Shown here piece by piece: positions 7,890 to 16,638 of a stretch of 64,000 nucleotides of DNA. Made by a program: the position numbers and the translations under genes. The stretch is from positions 44,096 to 108,095 of the forward strand of contig NZ_JACIDW010000014.1 of the NCBI RefSeq assembly GCF_014196505.1. Reading direction: 5' to 3'. Position 1 is the first letter of the stretch, and each line of letters starts with the position of its first letter. This stretch comes from Rhizobium metallidurans. GTDB taxonomy: Bacteria > Pseudomonadota > Alphaproteobacteria > Rhizobiales > Rhizobiaceae. The notes below the pieces were generated by a model that was not told the DNA's origin, ran no database searches, and was given only the letters and a program-made list of their open reading frames with translations.

Positions 7890-9173
7890 TCAGCTGCGGA
7901 TCGTGGCCTTCCCTTCCTCGACCAACCGCGCCGCCGCTTCGGCAGGCGTGGTGCGCTCGAACGCCAGCTCGTCGGCGATCGGGCGCAGGACGCGCTGGTC
8001 GAACTCGGTCGATCCCAAAGGTGCGGGTGCCGGGTAGTCGCCCACCTGATCCTTGAGCAGGTTCACGTATTTCACGGTATCCTGCTCCGTTGGGTTCAGG
8101 TTCGGCAAAATCGCCTCGCGGACTGCCGGCGAAAGCGGCACGCCGCGTTCGACACCGAGAATCTTGCCGGCCTCCGGGTCATTGACGAAGAAGCTGATGA
8201 ACTGCGCCGCGGCTTCGCCGTTCTTCGTGGTCGCGCCGACGCTCCAGATGAGAGCCGGGCGATAGTAGTGGCCGGACGAGCCGCCCTTCTTCTCGCGGGG
8301 CAGCATCGTGATGGCCAGCTTGTTCTTCGAAAGGAGCTGGTAGCCGACGAGCTGATTGGAATAGGCCATGCCCATCGCCGACTTGCCGAGCGCGAGGCAA
8401 TTGGTGTCGATCGTATTCTGGTCCAGCGTCTGCACGTCGGCGGCGACGGTTCCGCCCTTCTTCCGCAGGTCCTCCCAGAAGCTGTACCACTCCTTGGCGT
8501 CCTCGACGTCGAAGCCAAGCGCCGCATCCTTGTAGAGGCTCTTTCCGCGCTGGCGCAGCCAGGCGTCGAACACGTAGGTGTAGCGCGCGCCGTAGGGGCC
8601 GCCCGCATAATTGGTCTTGCCGACCGCCTTTGTGAGCTCGACCGCCAGCTTGGCGTACTCGTCCCAGGTGAGATCCGGCGTGGGCAACGGGATGCCCGCC
8701 GTCTCGAATGCCGTCTGATCGAAGAAGAGCGCGAAGGAATTAAGGCCAAGGCCCACGCCATAGAGTTTTTCGTCCACGGTCGTCAGTTTCAGCATGTCCT
8801 TGCCGAAGGCATCGACCTTCAATGTCGAGGGTACGAATTCATCGAGCGGGAGGCAGGCGCCGCGCTTGGAGTAGTCGGAGATCGTTCCTGGCTCGAGCTG
8901 AAACACATCCGCGATCGAGCGGCCGGCCATCTGTGTCGCGAGCTTGGTCCAGTATCCGTCCCCGCTAAGAGATTCGCCGATGATGGACACATCAGGCGTC
9001 TTGCCCTGATAAAGCCTGGCGACATCGAGCGTGCGCTTTGCCCGATCGTTCGAGCCCCACCACATGGCGCGCAGCTGTGTGTCCGCCGCAAAGGCCGGAA
9101 CGCCGGCGCCGAGTGCAAGGCCGGTCGCCACGCCGGCGGAGCCCATCAGAAATGAACGTCGATTGATCTGCAT
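7890..9173 (-). CDS. ABC transporter sugar-binding protein, family 1 (Tat-exported)
   Basis: A 427-residue extracellular solute-binding protein. The N-terminus MQINRRSFLMGSAGVATG carries a twin-arginine motif and hydrophobic core, with cleavage near AFAAD. The mature part (MWWGSNDRAKRT..., ENT-type domains with PALIWSVGATTKNGEAAAQF near the C-terminus) resembles family 1 oligo/monosaccharide-binding proteins (UgpB/MalE class). The start at 9173 follows GGAGGAATCAG. No permease or ATPase genes lie next to it in this window, so it must use components encoded elsewhere or be an orphan receptor. It diverges from a LacI gene that is its probable repressor. Confidence 0.5.
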   Translation of the reverse strand: MQINRRSFLMGSAGVATGLALGAGVPAFAADTQLRAMWWGSNDRAKRTLDVARLYQGKTPDVSIIGESLSGDGYWTKLATQMAGRSIADVFQLEPGTISDYSKRGACLPLDEFVPSTLKVDAFGKDMLKLTTVDEKLYGVGLGLNSFALFFDQTAFETAGIPLPTPDLTWDEYAKLAVELTKAVGKTNYAGGPYGARYTYVFDAWLRQRGKSLYKDAALGFDVEDAKEWYSFWEDLRKKGGTVAADVQTLDQNTIDTNCLALGKSAMGMAYSNQLVGYQLLSKNKLAITMLPREKKGGSSGHYYRPALIWSVGATTKNGEAAAQFISFFVNDPEAGKILGVERGVPLSPAVREAILPNLNPTEQDTVKYVNLLKDQVGDYPAPAPLGSTEFDQRVLRPIADELAFERTTPAEAAARLVEEGKATIRS

Positions 9174-9253
9174 GCTGATTCCTCCGGTTGTCTGCCCGGC
9201 GTCCTCCAACGCCTTTTGGGCATATGGCGGGAAGATTACGCAAAAACTTTCTG

Positions 9254-9300
9254 TTTGCAATAAAATATCTTTCTATTGCAAATTTGCATAATTTGCATAA
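9254..9300. promoter_or_regulatory. AT-rich divergent operator region between the sugar-binding protein gene and lacI
   Basis: This stretch contains TTTGCAATA (9254-9262) inverted as TATTGCAAA (9274-9282) across 11 bases, a perfect 12-bp palindrome TGCAAATTTGCA (9277-9288), and a tandem direct repeat TTTGCATAA twice (9283-9300). All are variants of TTTGCA. It is far more AT-rich than its surroundings and lies between divergent starts at 9173 and 9311. A LacI-family dimer or tetramer is the obvious candidate ligand. Confidence 0.5.
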
Positions 9301-9310
9301 CTCTGTGTTT

Positions 9311-10345
9311 ATGAACGAGATCAAATCAAAGCGGCCGCGTCAGGCCGATATTGCCGCCGCCGCAGGCGTTTCCGTATCGACCGTGTCGCGTGTGCTGGCG
9401 AATGAGCCGGGCATCAGCGAAAGTGTTCGGCAGCATATACTGCGGGTCGCGGCCGAGCACGGCTACCAGACGAAGGGGATTTCCGAGCCGATGCCGGGCG
9501 GCCTCGCCTTGATTGCCAGCGACGGTGCGACCGGCGGGCTCAGTGTCTTTTACGAAGCGATCGTCGAAGGCTTGCGGGCGGGTGCGGCGGACGCGGGAAT
9601 GTCCTTCGAAGTCAGGCTGGTCCGTGAGGATCGCGCGATGCCTGATGTCATTCGCGACCAAATGAAGGCCACCAACGCAGAAGGCTTGTTTCTTGTTGGC
9701 ATCGACCCCAACACCGCGTTGCGACAGTGGATCGAGGCCGATAAAATCCCCGTCGTGCTCGTCAACGGCACCGATCCGCAACTTCGCCTCGACGGTGTCT
9801 CTCCCGCCAACTTCTTCGGCGCCCTCCAGGCCGGCGAACGTTTGCTTGCGGCTGGACATCGGAAGATCCTGCATTTCACCGGTTCCCATCGCCACACCAT
9901 CCGCGAACGCGTCAGGGGCTTCGACGCGGCGATCGCCTCGGTGGAGGGAGCCGCGAGCAGGATGGTTCCGATGAGTTTCCAAGGCAGCGCCAGCCGGGAA
10001 GCCCACGAATTGATGGGCGCCATCCTGGATGAGAACGAGGGCTTTACCGCCGCCTTCTGCATGAACGACTTCATAGCGGTCGGTGTTCTGGAAGCCGTCA
10101 CCGAGGCGGGCCTTCGTGTGCCGGAAGACTTCGCGCTCGTCGGCTTCGACGATCTGCCCTGCGCCTTGATGACCAATCCGCCGCTTTCCACCATGCGTGT
10201 TGATCGGGGCGCTCTCGGGCGCGAAGCCGTCGGCCTGATGATCGACAGGTTCCATGATCGGTCAGCGCCTGCCCGCCACGTATGTCATGCGGTCGTCCCC
10301 GTTGTGGGCGGCACCGTACCAATGCCGAAAACCGATGAGCGATAG
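9311..10345 (+). CDS. LacI family transcriptional repressor
   Basis: A 344-residue protein with a classic LacI DNA-binding head (ADIAAAAGVSVSTVSRVLAN, about residues 11-30), a hinge, and a periplasmic-binding-protein-like effector domain (LALIASDG..., VPEDFALVGFDDLPCALMTNPPLSTMRV near the end, the usual LacI C-terminal motif). It should bind DNA as a dimer and release it on binding a sugar. The ATG at 9311 gives the normal LacI N-terminus; no strong ribosome site is seen, consistent with low expression. Probably controls the divergent binding-protein/ThuA genes and its own operon (DUF2264 gene 2 bases downstream). Confidence 0.5.
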   Translation: MNEIKSKRPRQADIAAAAGVSVSTVSRVLANEPGISESVRQHILRVAAEHGYQTKGISEPMPGGLALIASDGATGGLSVFYEAIVEGLRAGAADAGMSFEVRLVREDRAMPDVIRDQMKATNAEGLFLVGIDPNTALRQWIEADKIPVVLVNGTDPQLRLDGVSPANFFGALQAGERLLAAGHRKILHFTGSHRHTIRERVRGFDAAIASVEGAASRMVPMSFQGSASREAHELMGAILDENEGFTAAFCMNDFIAVGVLEAVTEAGLRVPEDFALVGFDDLPCALMTNPPLSTMRVDRGALGREAVGLMIDRFHDRSAPARHVCHAVVPVVGGTVPMPKTDER

Positions 10346-10347
10346 AG

Positions 10348-12204
10348 ATGACCTATGATCCGGCCAGCGCCAATCCGTTAGCAGGCAACCCGCTGGAGAC
10401 GCGCGAGGACATGAGCCGCGCGCTTCTCGACCTCTTCGATCCGTTGCTTCCCTATTTTTTAAAGGGGAATGCACGTGTTCGGCTGGATGGTGCCGGCGCC
10501 CATTTTGATCGCGCGGCCGCGGACCTGGAAGGGTTTGCCCGCCCTCTTTGGGGGCTGGCGCCGCTTGGAGCGGGAAAGGGCGACTTTGCCCACTGGCGGC
10601 GTTTTGCGGAGGGGCTGGCGAACGGCACGGATCCCGAACACCCGGAATATTGGGGCACAGTCAACGGGCGCGACCAGCGAATGGTCGAGCTCGCGGCGCT
10701 AGGTTTCGCGCTGGCGCTTGTCCCCGACAAGATCTGGGAGCCTCTGAGCAAGCGGGCGCGGGCAAATGTCATCGCCTATCTCAAGCATGCGCGGCAATTC
10801 GATTATGCGGATAACAACTGGAAATTCTTCCGCATCTTCGTCGACATTGCCCTCGATCGCGTCGGCGCCGAGTTCGATCGCAGCCTGACGAGGCAATACC
10901 TCGATGAGCTTGAAGGCTTCTATATCGGTGACGGCTGGTATCGCGACGGCAACGTGCGCCGCGTCGACCACTACATCCCCTTTGCCATGCATTTCTATGG
11001 GCTGATCTATTCCAAGCTCGTCGATGACGACTACGCCAAGCGCTACCGCGAGCGCGCCGCTCTCTTTGCCAGGGATTTCCGCAACTGGTTTGCACCTGAT
11101 GGCGCAACCATCCCCTTCGGCCGCAGCCTCACCTATCGTTTCGCTTGCGCCGGCTTCTGGTCAGCGCTCGCCCTTGCCGATCTGGAGGCACTGCCCTGGG
11201 GCGAGATCAAGCATCTCTGCCTGCAGCATCTGCGTTGGTGGAAGGACAAGCCGATGACCAATCGCGATGGCATCCTGTCGATCGGCTTCGGCTATCCAAA
11301 CCTGCTGATGTCGGAAAGCTACAACTCGGCGGGATCGCCATATTGGGCGTTCAAGGCCTTTCTGCCGCTGGCGATCGCGGATGACCACCCGTTCTGGACC
11401 GCGAAGGAGAAAGCGCCTGCACCAAGCGAAAGCGTCTCGCCGCAGCGCCATCCCGGCATGGTAGTGATGCGCGCCGGTGGCGATGTCGTGGCGCTGTCTT
11501 CTGGACAAGAAAACCTGCAGATGCGGTTCGGCACGGAGAAATATGCAAAATTTGCCTACTCGGCGCGATATGGCTTCAGCGTCGAAGCCGATGAACGGAG
11601 CTTCGCCGGTGGTGCCTTCGATTCCGCGCTCGCCTTCAGCGACAATGGACTGCACTACCGCGTGCGCGAGACGAACGCCGAGGCGAAGCTCGCCGGCGAC
11701 GTGCTCTATTCGAGATGGTCGCCATTCAAGGATGTTTCCGTCGAAACCTGGCTGGTTCCCGCGACACCCTGGCACATCCGCGTCCACAGGATCAATTCGC
11801 CGCGGCCGCTGCAAACGGCTGAAGGTGGCTTTGCGATTGCCAAGCGAGACTTCGATCTCGACGTACTTGAGGCAGGGCCGGGCAGTGCCCACGTCATTGG
11901 CGATGCCGATTTCTCCGGCATTGTCGATCTGGGTTCGACGGTGAGCCGAATCGGGCTGGCGCAGAAAGCTCTGCCGAATACCAACCTGATCGTCGCCAAG
12001 ACGCTTGTCCCTCAGTTGCGCGGCGAAATCCCGGCCGGCGAGACGGTCCTCATCACGGCCGTGCTCGCGTTGGATGACCCGGCCGCGGCTTCCGGCGCAT
12101 GGACTACGCCTCCGGCGGCACCTGATATCTCCGCGCTCGAGGCAAGGGTTACCAAGGACGGCATAACCGTCAGCGCCATCGAAGCGCCGGGGCAGATGCC
12201 ATGA
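10348..12204 (+). CDS. DUF2264 domain-containing protein
   Basis: A 618-residue cytoplasmic protein without signal peptide. The N-terminal two thirds (from NPLETREDMSRALLDLFDPLLP, through WGTVNGRDQRMVELAALGFAL and GDGWYRDGNVRRVDHYIPFAMHFYG) has the all-helical toroid character of DUF2264, a family found in carbohydrate-degradation loci and thought, from fold, to act on polysaccharide-derived oligosaccharides. The C-terminal third looks beta-rich. It sits between lacI (2-base gap) and a 2-hydroxyacid dehydrogenase (ATGA overlap), so the three are one operon. Exact reaction unknown; lyase or hydrolase on an imported saccharide is the best guess. Confidence 0.5.
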   Translation: MTYDPASANPLAGNPLETREDMSRALLDLFDPLLPYFLKGNARVRLDGAGAHFDRAAADLEGFARPLWGLAPLGAGKGDFAHWRRFAEGLANGTDPEHPEYWGTVNGRDQRMVELAALGFALALVPDKIWEPLSKRARANVIAYLKHARQFDYADNNWKFFRIFVDIALDRVGAEFDRSLTRQYLDELEGFYIGDGWYRDGNVRRVDHYIPFAMHFYGLIYSKLVDDDYAKRYRERAALFARDFRNWFAPDGATIPFGRSLTYRFACAGFWSALALADLEALPWGEIKHLCLQHLRWWKDKPMTNRDGILSIGFGYPNLLMSESYNSAGSPYWAFKAFLPLAIADDHPFWTAKEKAPAPSESVSPQRHPGMVVMRAGGDVVALSSGQENLQMRFGTEKYAKFAYSARYGFSVEADERSFAGGAFDSALAFSDNGLHYRVRETNAEAKLAGDVLYSRWSPFKDVSVETWLVPATPWHIRVHRINSPRPLQTAEGGFAIAKRDFDLDVLEAGPGSAHVIGDADFSGIVDLGSTVSRIGLAQKALPNTNLIVAKTLVPQLRGEIPAGETVLITAVLALDDPAAASGAWTTPPAAPDISALEARVTKDGITVSAIEAPGQMP

Positions 12205-13211
12205 GCCGACCGGGTATCGCGCTTGCCATGCACCCGGGGCGGACGGAGCACGTTCTCCCCGATCGCCTTCTCGACCGGCTGGGAAGTCTGGGCCGATTGC
12301 TTGACCGAGAGCCGTTGCAGACCTTCGCTGACGAACGCGCCAGGCGACTACTGCCCGAAACGGAAATCCTCATAACCGGATGGGGCGCTCCCTATGTCGG
12401 CCGCGATGTGCTTTCGGCAGCCGGGGGGCTGAAGATGATCGCTCATGCGGCGGGAACGGTGAAGGGGCTGATCGACGAAGACATATTTCGCGCGGGCATC
12501 ACCGTCAGCCATGCGGCCGAGGCGAACGCGGTCCCGGTGGCCGAATTCACGCTTGCCGCCATACTCTTTGCCGGCAAGCAGGTTTTCCGATTTCGCGACA
12601 CTTACGTCGCGGACCGCAACCGCGATCGCACCCACCCCATGCAGCGGCTTACGATCGGAAATTACGACCGCACCGTCGGCATCATCGGCGCGTCGCGCAT
12701 CGGCCGGCGCGTGATCGAGCTGCTGAAGCCCTTCAATTTCAAAATTATTCTTTTTGACCCGACATTGAGCGCATCCGAGTGCGCGGCAGTCGGCGCCGAA
12801 AAGGCTGATCTTGATAGCCTGATGCGCAGTGCCGACATCGTGTCGTTGCACGCGCCCTCGCTGCCATCGACACAACATATGATCGACGCCCAAGGGCTGG
12901 CGCTGATGAAGGACGGTGCGACGCTCATCAATACGGCACGCGGTGCCATCATCGACGAGGCTGCACTTCTCGCCACGCTTTCGACCGGCCGGATCGACGC
13001 GATTATCGATGTCACCGACCCTGAGATACCGGAACCGGCATCCGCCTTCTACGATTTGCCTAACGTGTTCTTGACACCCCATATCGCAGGCGCCGTCGGC
13101 CTCGAGCGGACGAGATTGGGTGAAATGGCGGTCGATGAAATAGAGCGATACCTAACCGGCCAGCCACTGGAATACGCGATTACGCTCGCCGATCTCGATG
13201 CCATGGCTTGA
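12201..13211 (+). CDS. D-isomer-specific 2-hydroxyacid dehydrogenase
   Basis: A 336-residue NAD(P)-dependent dehydrogenase. The nucleotide-binding segment reads VGIIGASRIGRRVIELL, where the usual GxGxxG is changed to GASRIG. The catalytic arginine lies in NTARGAIIDEAAL, the acidic residue in DPEIPEPASAF, and the histidine in NVFLTPHIAGAVG. It would interconvert a 2-keto acid and a D-2-hydroxy acid. Its start overlaps the DUF2264 stop (ATGA), so it probably handles a keto- or hydroxy-acid derived from the same sugar. A second, distinct member of the family is encoded at 16639-17574. Confidence 0.5.
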   Translation: MSRPGIALAMHPGRTEHVLPDRLLDRLGSLGRLLDREPLQTFADERARRLLPETEILITGWGAPYVGRDVLSAAGGLKMIAHAAGTVKGLIDEDIFRAGITVSHAAEANAVPVAEFTLAAILFAGKQVFRFRDTYVADRNRDRTHPMQRLTIGNYDRTVGIIGASRIGRRVIELLKPFNFKIILFDPTLSASECAAVGAEKADLDSLMRSADIVSLHAPSLPSTQHMIDAQGLALMKDGATLINTARGAIIDEAALLATLSTGRIDAIIDVTDPEIPEPASAFYDLPNVFLTPHIAGAVGLERTRLGEMAVDEIERYLTGQPLEYAITLADLDAMA

Positions 13212-13390
13212 GAGGCGTTCGCGCTCGCGCCAAGTCGGCTCGACCAGCCGTTCAATGGATGCTGCCTCATGTGAGCGTGCGACTTCCGATCGCGGCTTCG
13301 TCGGGAAGAGCTGCGTTGAACATCACCTATACTATTGGTCGCTCAACGGAAGATTGGTAAACAAGCCTTCTGAAGACAGGAGGGCTGCAA

Positions 13391-14794
13391 GTGTCCATGT
13401 TATCCAAGCGCTTAGCCGCAAAGCTTGGCAACGATCTCGTTCTTGCCGATGGTGAAGGCATGGATCGTTACCTGCGCGACTGGCATCGCGACACCGTCGG
13501 TGCGGCCGTTGCCGTGATCCGCCCTCGATCGGTAACCGACGTGGCTAACGCGGTTCTAGCATCACGCGATCTTGGCCTCGCCATCGTGCCACAAGGTGGC
13601 AACACCGGGCTTGTGCACGGAGCGCTGCCGCAATCGCCATCCGACCATGTCGTTTTAAGCCTGGAGCGGCTGAACAGGATCCGCACCATTGCTCCCGACG
13701 ACTTCTCGATGACGGTCGAGGCGGGCTGCATCCTATCGGCTGCGAAGGAGTGCGCCGCGGAAAACGGTATGTTCTTTCCGCTGGCATTGGGCGCGCAGGG
13801 AAGTTGCCAGATTGGCGGCAATGTCAGCACCAATGCCGGCGGCATCAATGTGCTGCGTTACGGCATGACCCGTGATCTGGTGCTCGGCCTCGAGGTCGTG
13901 CTGCCGAATGGCGAGATCTGGAATGGTCTTTCGACGCTGCGCAAGGACAACCGCGGGGTCGACCTGAAGCAACTGTTCATCGGTTCGGAAGGCACTCTCG
14001 GCATCATCACCGCAGCTTCTCTGAAATTGACGCCCCTGCCGACGCAGCGCGAGACGGCGCTTCTCGCAGTGGCCTCTCTCGATGACGCCGTTGCGCTCTA
14101 TCGCCTGGCGCGGCGGGAATGCTGTGACCTGATGTCGGCGTTCGAGTTCATGCCGCCCGAGGCATTCCCCTTGGCGCAGGCCGCCATGCCGGATCTCGTC
14201 ATGCCGCTTTCCGGGCAATATCAAGCCTATGTCCTTATGGAGCTCGGAGGTTCCGGACTGGTCGACATGGCTGATCTCATGCAGCGGTTCCTCGAGCTCG
14301 GAATGGAAAAGGGTCTCATTCTCGATGGTGTCATCGCCGCCTCGCAGAGCCAGGCAAGGACCCTGTGGAGCTTTCGCGAGGGCATGGTCGAGGGGCAGGT
14401 CAAGCGTGGTCGGCATCTGCGCACCGATGTGTCAGTCTCGCTCTCCAACCTTGCAGCCTTCGTGGCCGAGGCGGAGGCCGAGCTTGCAAGCGCTCTACCG
14501 GGGTGCCTGGCAATATCCTACGGGCATGTCGGAGACGGCAACGTGCACCTGAATGTTCTGCCGTCGGCAGGAACGCCCGATGGCGAACGTGACGCGATCA
14601 TCAAGCGCGCCAAAACCATCATCAACGAAGTTCTTTTCCGTTACCAGGGAAGTATCAGCGCCGAGCATGGGATCGGGCGTGAAAAGATGGATGACTTCCG
14701 CACCGGATTGCAGCCGACGCAGGTGCAGTTGCTTGCTGCTTTGAAGGCGGCGATCGATCCGGATTGGCGAATGAACCCCGGCGTTCTGTTCTGA
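13391..14794 (+). CDS. FAD-linked oxidase, GlcD/D-2-hydroxyacid dehydrogenase-like
   Basis: A 467-residue flavoprotein of the FAD_binding_4 / FAD-oxidase_C family: IVPQGGNTGLVHGA (FAD pyrophosphate loop, near residue 75), GSCQIGGNVSTNAGGINVLRYG, LFIGSEGTLGIIT, and C-terminal SYGHVGDGNVH and SAEHGIGREK. Relatives oxidise glycolate, D-lactate or D-2-hydroxyglutarate and pass electrons to a quinone, cytochrome or ETF. The GTG at 13391 is preferred since AGGAGGG ends 6 bases before it; ATG 13397 is the alternative. It stands alone behind a 179-base gap and faces the RpiR operon tail to tail (5-base gap). A paralogue is encoded at 51748-53169. Confidence 0.5.
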   Translation: MSMLSKRLAAKLGNDLVLADGEGMDRYLRDWHRDTVGAAVAVIRPRSVTDVANAVLASRDLGLAIVPQGGNTGLVHGALPQSPSDHVVLSLERLNRIRTIAPDDFSMTVEAGCILSAAKECAAENGMFFPLALGAQGSCQIGGNVSTNAGGINVLRYGMTRDLVLGLEVVLPNGEIWNGLSTLRKDNRGVDLKQLFIGSEGTLGIITAASLKLTPLPTQRETALLAVASLDDAVALYRLARRECCDLMSAFEFMPPEAFPLAQAAMPDLVMPLSGQYQAYVLMELGGSGLVDMADLMQRFLELGMEKGLILDGVIAASQSQARTLWSFREGMVEGQVKRGRHLRTDVSVSLSNLAAFVAEAEAELASALPGCLAISYGHVGDGNVHLNVLPSAGTPDGERDAIIKRAKTIINEVLFRYQGSISAEHGIGREKMDDFRTGLQPTQVQLLAALKAAIDPDWRMNPGVLF

Positions 14795-14799
14795 TCGGC

Positions 14800-15678
14800 T
14801 CAGATCGGCTGCATCTTGCGCATGTCGCTCAGCTGACGTTTCATCTGGTTGATGCGCGTCCGCTCTCCTTCGGGCCGGCGCATGGCGACGCTGGTCGAGA
14901 GGATGTCTATGACCACGAGCGCGGCGATGCGCGATATGGTCGGCGTATACATGTTGGTATTTTCGAGCGTTTCCACGATCAATGCTACGTCTGAATAATG
15001 CGTCAACGGCGATTCCGAACCCGTCAGACAGATGACGATCGCGCCGTTGTCGCGCGCGATGCGGGCGATCTCGATGATCGATCGGGTGGTTCCGGTATTC
15101 GAGATGACGAAAGCGACATCGCCTTCCTTCATCATCGAGGCGACCATCAGTTGCTGGTGGGAATCGAGCTCGGCGCCGCAGGGAACGCCGAAAAGCGGGA
15201 ACTTCTGTTGCGCGTCGCGCGCAACGATCCCGGAAGCTCCAAAGCCGAAGAATACGATCGATCGGGCCGCGGCGAGAATGTCGATGGCCTTGTGGAGAGC
15301 GGTCTTGTCGAGCTTCGAGCGGGCCCAGTCGAGACTTGTCATGGTGTAGTCGAAGATTTTCTCGGCGATGACCTCCGGTTCGTCGGTATCGAGCAATACC
15401 GAGTGTGTTGCCGGCGTACCGAAGGCGAGGCTTTGCGCGAGGCGGATCTTGAGATCCTGGAAGCCGTTGCAGCCGACCGCCGTGGCAAAGCGAAGGACCG
15501 TTGGTTGGCTGACCTCGGCCAGCGCCGCCGTTTCGCCAACGGTCGCATTCATGATCCGGCGCGGATCGTCGAGCACGACGTCGGCAACCTTGCGATCGGA
15601 CTTGCGCAATTCGGGTCGCATCGTCCTGATGACTTCGATGATGTTGCGGCCGTTGCTGCTTCTGATGTCGCTATCCAT
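14800..15678 (-). CDS. MurR/RpiR family transcriptional regulator with SIS domain
   Basis: A 292-residue regulator. N-terminal helix-turn-helix of the RpiR kind (VGETAALAEVSQPTVLRFAT, about residues 46-65), then a SIS domain (SIVFFGFGASGIVARDAQQK, and VAFVISNTGTTRSIIEIA) that binds phosphosugars. HexR, a member of this family, senses KDPG. It is the last gene of the minus-strand operon beginning at 19824, whose products include a KDPG-type aldolase, so a phosphorylated keto-sugar effector is plausible. A candidate operator for it lies at 19954-19970. A ribosome site (AGGAAAGG) precedes the ATG. Confidence 0.5.
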   Translation of the reverse strand: MDSDIRSSNGRNIIEVIRTMRPELRKSDRKVADVVLDDPRRIMNATVGETAALAEVSQPTVLRFATAVGCNGFQDLKIRLAQSLAFGTPATHSVLLDTDEPEVIAEKIFDYTMTSLDWARSKLDKTALHKAIDILAAARSIVFFGFGASGIVARDAQQKFPLFGVPCGAELDSHQQLMVASMMKEGDVAFVISNTGTTRSIIEIARIARDNGAIVICLTGSESPLTHYSDVALIVETLENTNMYTPTISRIAALVVIDILSTSVAMRRPEGERTRINQMKRQLSDMRKMQPI

Positions 15679-15765
15679 CCGGATCGCCTTTCCTGCATTT
15701 TCGACTGCGAAGGCTAGAAGTTTAAAGGTTTAAGAGCAAGGTCGCGTCGTGCAGCGAAAGGCCGG

Positions 15766-16629
15766 CTACTCATTTTGCAAGGTGTATAAGATATCCGTCC
15801 TGGCGCGGTGCAGGCCGAGACCAGTAATCGTGGCAATCTCGGCGTCGATTGTCTCCGGCTGCTCGGTATTGAAATCGAACAGCCCGTAGTGATGCGCAAT
15901 CAGGTCGGCGGCGCCCACATACCGGGCCACGGTGATCGCTTCGTGAAGCGAGAAGTTCCCGGGCACGCCGTTTTGCGAAAGCTCCGCGCGCCTGCCATTG
16001 ACCGGCAGGAGAGCGACATCCGGCTGTAACCGACGCACCTCGTCCTCGAGCCCGTCGAAGGGGATACAGTCGCCGGAGTGCCAGACGCAGGTCCCATCGG
16101 CACGGATCGCATAACCGAGAAATCGGTGGTTGCCGTCCGTGTCCGTTTCCAGCGTCTCATGCGCGGCGCGCGTCGGAATGATTTCGATACGTGCCAGCGG
16201 TGAGATGGGTTCGCCGGCGCGGGCGAGAATGAGCCGATCGCCCTGTGCGCCCGAGCGCTCCATGGCCTGGGCGGCAACCGCGCGGGGTGCGATCAATCTG
16301 GCGCCAGGATTGGCCGAGAGCAGTAATGGCAAGGTGCCGGGATCCATGTGGTCTGTGTGGGCATGCGTGCAAAGCACGAGATCGACGTGGAAGATCTCGT
16401 CCGGGAGGACGGGCGGCGGCATCATGCGGACATGCGGTCGCGCCGTGTTTTGGTACTTTGCGGCCAGGCTGTCGGAAAGATAGGGATCGATGACAAGCCG
16501 CATGCCGGCAATGTCAATGACAAAGCCGGCCTGACCGAGCCAGTATACCTCTACTTGACCGGTCGGTGGTCGTTTCAATCGCTCGGTCAGCGATTCTCCT
16601 ATCGGCGTCTTTTTCAGCCTGGCGCGCAT
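15766..16629 (-). CDS. MBL-fold metallo-hydrolase, UlaG-like
   Basis: A 287-residue metallo-beta-lactamase-fold protein. The metal motif HAHTDHMD (about residue 90) is followed by further ligands in AAHETLE and HSGDCIPF. The N-terminal WLGQAGFVIDIAG strand is typical. UlaG-type members hydrolyse sugar lactone phosphates (L-ascorbate-6-phosphate lactonase), which would suit a sugar-acid operon, but the specificity cannot be read from the sequence. It lies 9 bases after the 2-hydroxyacid dehydrogenase gene and 87 before rpiR on the same strand. Confidence 0.5.
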   Translation of the reverse strand: MRARLKKTPIGESLTERLKRPPTGQVEVYWLGQAGFVIDIAGMRLVIDPYLSDSLAAKYQNTARPHVRMMPPPVLPDEIFHVDLVLCTHAHTDHMDPGTLPLLLSANPGARLIAPRAVAAQAMERSGAQGDRLILARAGEPISPLARIEIIPTRAAHETLETDTDGNHRFLGYAIRADGTCVWHSGDCIPFDGLEDEVRRLQPDVALLPVNGRRAELSQNGVPGNFSLHEAITVARYVGAADLIAHHYGLFDFNTEQPETIDAEIATITGLGLHRARTDILYTLQNE

Positions 16630-16638
16630 GGTTCGACC

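Noticed and set aside
9283..9300. Tandem TTTGCATAA repeat as the start of a repeat array
   Set aside because: Only two copies within a divergent promoter; it fits an operator and has no spacer structure, so it is not CRISPR-like.
14936..14952. GTATAC inside the rpiR gene (also about 434, 16545 and 39285)
   Set aside because: These copies are within coding sequence, without TTGACA at the right distance, and are expected by chance for a 6-base word.
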